DNA from: Silvibacterium dinghuense
GTDB taxonomy: Bacteria; Acidobacteriota; Terriglobia; Terriglobales; Acidobacteriaceae
Direction: 5' to 3'
Assembly (NCBI RefSeq): GCF_004123295.1
Contig: NZ_SDMK01000001.1
Location: 186,001 to 250,000, forward strand
DNA: 64,000 bases
The notes under the pieces are model-generated. The model searched no databases. It worked only from the letters and a program-made list of their open reading frames with translations, and was not told the origin of the DNA. A program made the translations under genes and the position numbers. Below are positions 61,855 through 64,000 of the stretch, in pieces (position 1 is the stretch's first letter; every line of letters begins with the position of its first letter).

Positions 61855-63138
61855 TTAATGGACGTGGACGGTGACGAGGCGCGTCTGCAGCGGAACGCCA
61901 CCGCCGATGGAGGTTTCGAGCACAGCCTCGAAAGGACGCAGTTCGCCGTGTGCACCGGAAGCCGCCTTTACCAGCTCATCGAGTGTCTCATGATGACACG
62001 CAAACTCCACCGCCGCCTGCGTGCCCATGGTCGTGAGTCCGCTGAAGACCAGCATCTTTTTTCCGGGCTGCACGCCGGGCAGAAGCGCAAGGATGGCGTA
62101 ATCCTTGTCGAGAGGATGCTCGGGCCTGGCATATACGGCCGGCTCACCGGGTTTTGGATGGTGGTTGGCGATGCCGGCAAAGTCATCCCCGCGCATCAGC
62201 GTGAAGTCGGTCGTCGAGGTGATGTCGCGGAGGGATAGATTCTCAGCCACCGAGCCGATAAAGACCAGATTGCGCAGTTTTGCCTCATCCCAGGTGACGA
62301 GAAGGCTGCGTTTCAGGGTGAAATCCGCGTGATGGGCGTCAAATAAACGGGTGATATCGTAGACCGCAGCCGTTTCGCCAATTCCGGTATAAGTATCGAC
62401 CAGGTTGGCGTCGGAACCTGCCTGTGTACCCGGTGGCGCATAGCGCAGGCCGGAGCGCGAGTCACCGGTAAAAAGCGCGTTGCTGTATATCACCAGCGAG
62501 TCTTCCGCAAAGAACGGCCCCCACAGGCGCTCCAGGCTGGAGCGCTTGACGGGTGTGTGTGACCAGCCCCACCATCCAGCGCCACCGAGAACGAGCAAGG
62601 CGGCCAAGGCCAGCACAAGCGGCAGCCATTTTGGAAGACGTGCAGGCCTCTGCCGCTCCGGGTCGGAAGCAGCCTCGGTCACAGCCGGGGGAAGCGCAGC
62701 CGCAGGTTCCACGACAGCAACTTCCACCGGATGCGGAGCCTTCCCGGCTTCATTCCGGAGGTGGAAGGCAGGAAGATAATGTCCTTTGGGGATCTCGAGG
62801 ATCAGCTCTTCCCCGGCGCCTTCATCGGAAAAGTAGTCCGTCAGCTTCATGCGCAGCAGGCGGGCCTGCGTGCGGACGATGCTGTCCTCGCTCGAGTTAT
62901 ATCCGGCTGCGCGGCCAAATACACGCATGCCGATCTGTTGCTCGGTCGCCTCTTCCGGGGCGTCACGCAGGGCGCAATCCGCTACGTAAAATAGGAAGTC
63001 GCGCAGCCGGATCGAAGACCGGAAGCGTTGACTGACGGCAATCCGCTCCACCAACGCCCGACGTGCATCGACCCCTTCGCTGTCGGAAATATCCAGCTGG
63101 GGACCCTCGGGAATAGGAGCTGTAGCATCGCCTGCCAT
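61855..63138 (-). CDS. membrane-anchored winged-helix-like regulator with extracytoplasmic domain
   Basis: The 427-residue protein has an N-terminal DNA-binding-like region (residues about 20-110: RALVERIAVSQRFRSSIRLRDFLFYVADCALR, then QARLLRMKLTDYFSDEG). A single membrane segment is at about residues 175-200 (WLPLVLALAALLVLGGAGWWGW). The C-terminal domain is extracytoplasmic. Acidobacterial genomes often carry proteins of this layout next to TonB receptors, and the receptor at 63384 is divergent from it. It may act as a receptor-linked transcription regulator. Start uncertain: ATG 63138, GTG 63159 or GTG 63171. Confidence 0.7.
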   Translation of the reverse strand: MAGDATAPIPEGPQLDISDSEGVDARRALVERIAVSQRFRSSIRLRDFLFYVADCALRDAPEEATEQQIGMRVFGRAAGYNSSEDSIVRTQARLLRMKLTDYFSDEGAGEELILEIPKGHYLPAFHLRNEAGKAPHPVEVAVVEPAAALPPAVTEAASDPERQRPARLPKWLPLVLALAALLVLGGAGWWGWSHTPVKRSSLERLWGPFFAEDSLVIYSNALFTGDSRSGLRYAPPGTQAGSDANLVDTYTGIGETAAVYDITRLFDAHHADFTLKRSLLVTWDEAKLRNLVFIGSVAENLSLRDITSTTDFTLMRGDDFAGIANHHPKPGEPAVYARPEHPLDKDYAILALLPGVQPGKKMLVFSGLTTMGTQAAVEFACHHETLDELVKAASGAHGELRPFEAVLETSIGGGVPLQTRLVTVHVH

Positions 63139-63383
63139 TGCAACAATCGAGTCTTTCACACGGCATTTCACGGGTCAAATCACCGTGAACCACGTTGTCA
63201 GATATTGATTTTAAAGCGCAGGCTTTCTAGCGGTTTCAATTTACTGGTCGATGGCTTTCATGTAGTTACAGGCGCTGCCGACCGGGTTTGCATCCTAATA
63301 CCTATATTTGCCTCGCCCACGGACAGGCCTGCAGCCGCCGCCGGGGGCTTCACATACGCTGCTCTACATTTTGGAGGTAAGTG

Positions 63384-64000
63384 ATGTCCCTACCAGACCG
63401 TCCCCGCCCCGCGCGGTGCTTTTCCAGCCGTGCCCCCCTGGCAGCCCTGCTGCTGATCTTCGCTTTTGGATTCTTCTCCTCATCCAGCGCCTTCGCGCAG
63501 GCCGTTTACGGATCCATCTTTGGCACCGTCACCGATAACACCGGCGCCGTGGTTCCCGGAGCCACTGTCACCATCACCGATACCACCAAGGGCACCTCGG
63601 TAAATGTGCAGACGAATCCCACCGGCGACTACCGCGTGGACCACCTCATTCCGGACACCTACAGCGTGACTGTCGCCGCTTCCGGCTTCCAGACCAGCGC
63701 GGTACCGGGCGTGGTGGTGTATGCCGACACCGCCCCCAAGGTGAACGTGAAGCTCGAGATCGGCTCGGCTACGACGACCGTCCAGGTGACCGGGGCCGCT
63801 CCGCTGCTCCAGACCGACCGCGCCGACGTCAGCACCGTCCTGAATACGCGCGCCATCGAAGATCTCCCCAACCTGGGCCGCAACTTCACCTCGTTTGAGC
63901 TGCTGACCCCGGGCACTACCTATATCGGGTGGAGCGTCGGCCAGTCGACCAACCCGCAGCAGAGCCAGCAGATCGAGGTCAACGGCCAGCTGCCCTTCGC
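63384..64000 (+). CDS. Oar-like TonB-dependent receptor, N-terminal part
   Basis: The gene runs off the window; 205 codons are present. A signal peptide ends in SSAFAQA, then a CarboxypepD_reg domain (YGSIFGTVTDNTGAVVPGATVTITD, NPTGDYRVDHLIPDTYSVTVAASGF) and the start of a plug domain (QTDRADVSTVLNTRAIEDLPNLGRNFTSF). This is the typical acidobacterial Oar-like receptor architecture, which usually exceeds 1,000 residues. GGAGGT lies five bases before the ATG. Divergent from the membrane regulator. Confidence 0.92.
   Translation, partial: MSLPDRPRPARCFSSRAPLAALLLIFAFGFFSSSSAFAQAVYGSIFGTVTDNTGAVVPGATVTITDTTKGTSVNVQTNPTGDYRVDHLIPDTYSVTVAASGFQTSAVPGVVVYADTAPKVNVKLEIGSATTTVQVTGAAPLLQTDRADVSTVLNTRAIEDLPNLGRNFTSFELLTPGTTYIGWSVGQSTNPQQSQQIEVNGQLPF

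Noticed and set aside
1-64000. tRNA, rRNA, CRISPR array, transposase, integrase or phage genes
   Set aside because: No conserved rRNA or tRNA core words, no regularly spaced repeats and no recombinase motifs were seen by eye; a tRNAscan or Infernal run would settle small RNAs.

Overview
The window looks like a chromosomal segment of an Acidobacteriota bacterium, probably family Acidobacteriaceae. The evidence is the roughly 60% GC content and several gene types typical of that group: an ADOP-type duplicated FtsX/MacB permease, a TonB-dependent receptor with an N-terminal carboxypeptidase-regulatory domain beside a wHTH/membrane regulator, an M13 peptidase, a CRTAC1 (FG-GAP/ASPIC) protein, beta-propeller lipoproteins and several TPR proteins. 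I see no rRNA, tRNA, CRISPR array, transposase or phage gene. The genus call is inference.

Layout. 1-2.9 kb: a truncated GH18 chitinase-like gene, then an ArsR-methyltransferase fusion divergent from ahcY with a shared palindrome between them. 2.9-10.4 kb: two secreted proteins, a GT-C-like membrane protein, a DsbA-like protein, nadE and a Bcr/CflA exporter. 10.5-14.2 kb: a large TPR protein, a lipocalin-like protein and an MlaF-type ATPase. 14.4-18.5 kb: a secreted CarboxypepD_reg protein facing a mobA / aldo-keto reductase / M20 dipeptidase group. 18.5-18.93 kb: a gene-free stretch packed with inverted repeats. 18.93-23.3 kb: rhodanese, then an NtrC-type regulator, histidine kinase and lipoprotein. 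23.6-30 kb: ADOP permease, a HEXXH membrane protein that appears to start at CTG, nadK, tlyA, an RskA-like anti-sigma protein and a polyphosphate-glucokinase-like ROK kinase. 31.3-34.9 kb: an ABC exporter followed by a DesK/DesR-like two-component pair. 35.1-43 kb: a TonB receptor, a DUF374 acyltransferase, a NatAB-like ABC exporter and recG. 43.6-53.1 kb: acpS, an MCE protein with five 34-residue repeats, an M13 peptidase, two tandem propeller lipoproteins, a PilZ protein, an acyltransferase and pyrH. 53.1-56.4 kb: a compact island of two universal stress proteins, a small zinc-ribbon protein and a Crp/Fnr regulator. 56.4-64 kb: a secreted six-hairpin glycosidase-like protein, CRTAC1, TPR, a membrane regulator, and the start of an Oar-like TonB receptor that runs off the window.

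The most notable observations are these. (1) The Crp/Fnr-Usp island has TGTGA-N6-TCACA-type palindromes centred about 56 bp before both usp start codons, and the regulator carries a CRP-like recognition helix. (2) The ArsR-methyltransferase/ahcY pair has a 20-bp palindrome, suggesting methionine-cycle feedback control. (3) A 197-bp element has perfect 22-bp terminal inverted repeats and nested hairpins, and it supplies the rhodanese stop codon. (4) A short REP-like repeat occurs four times between genes, twice next to variable-core palindromes. (5) A HEXXH membrane protein is complete only if translation starts at a CTG with a strong ribosome binding site.
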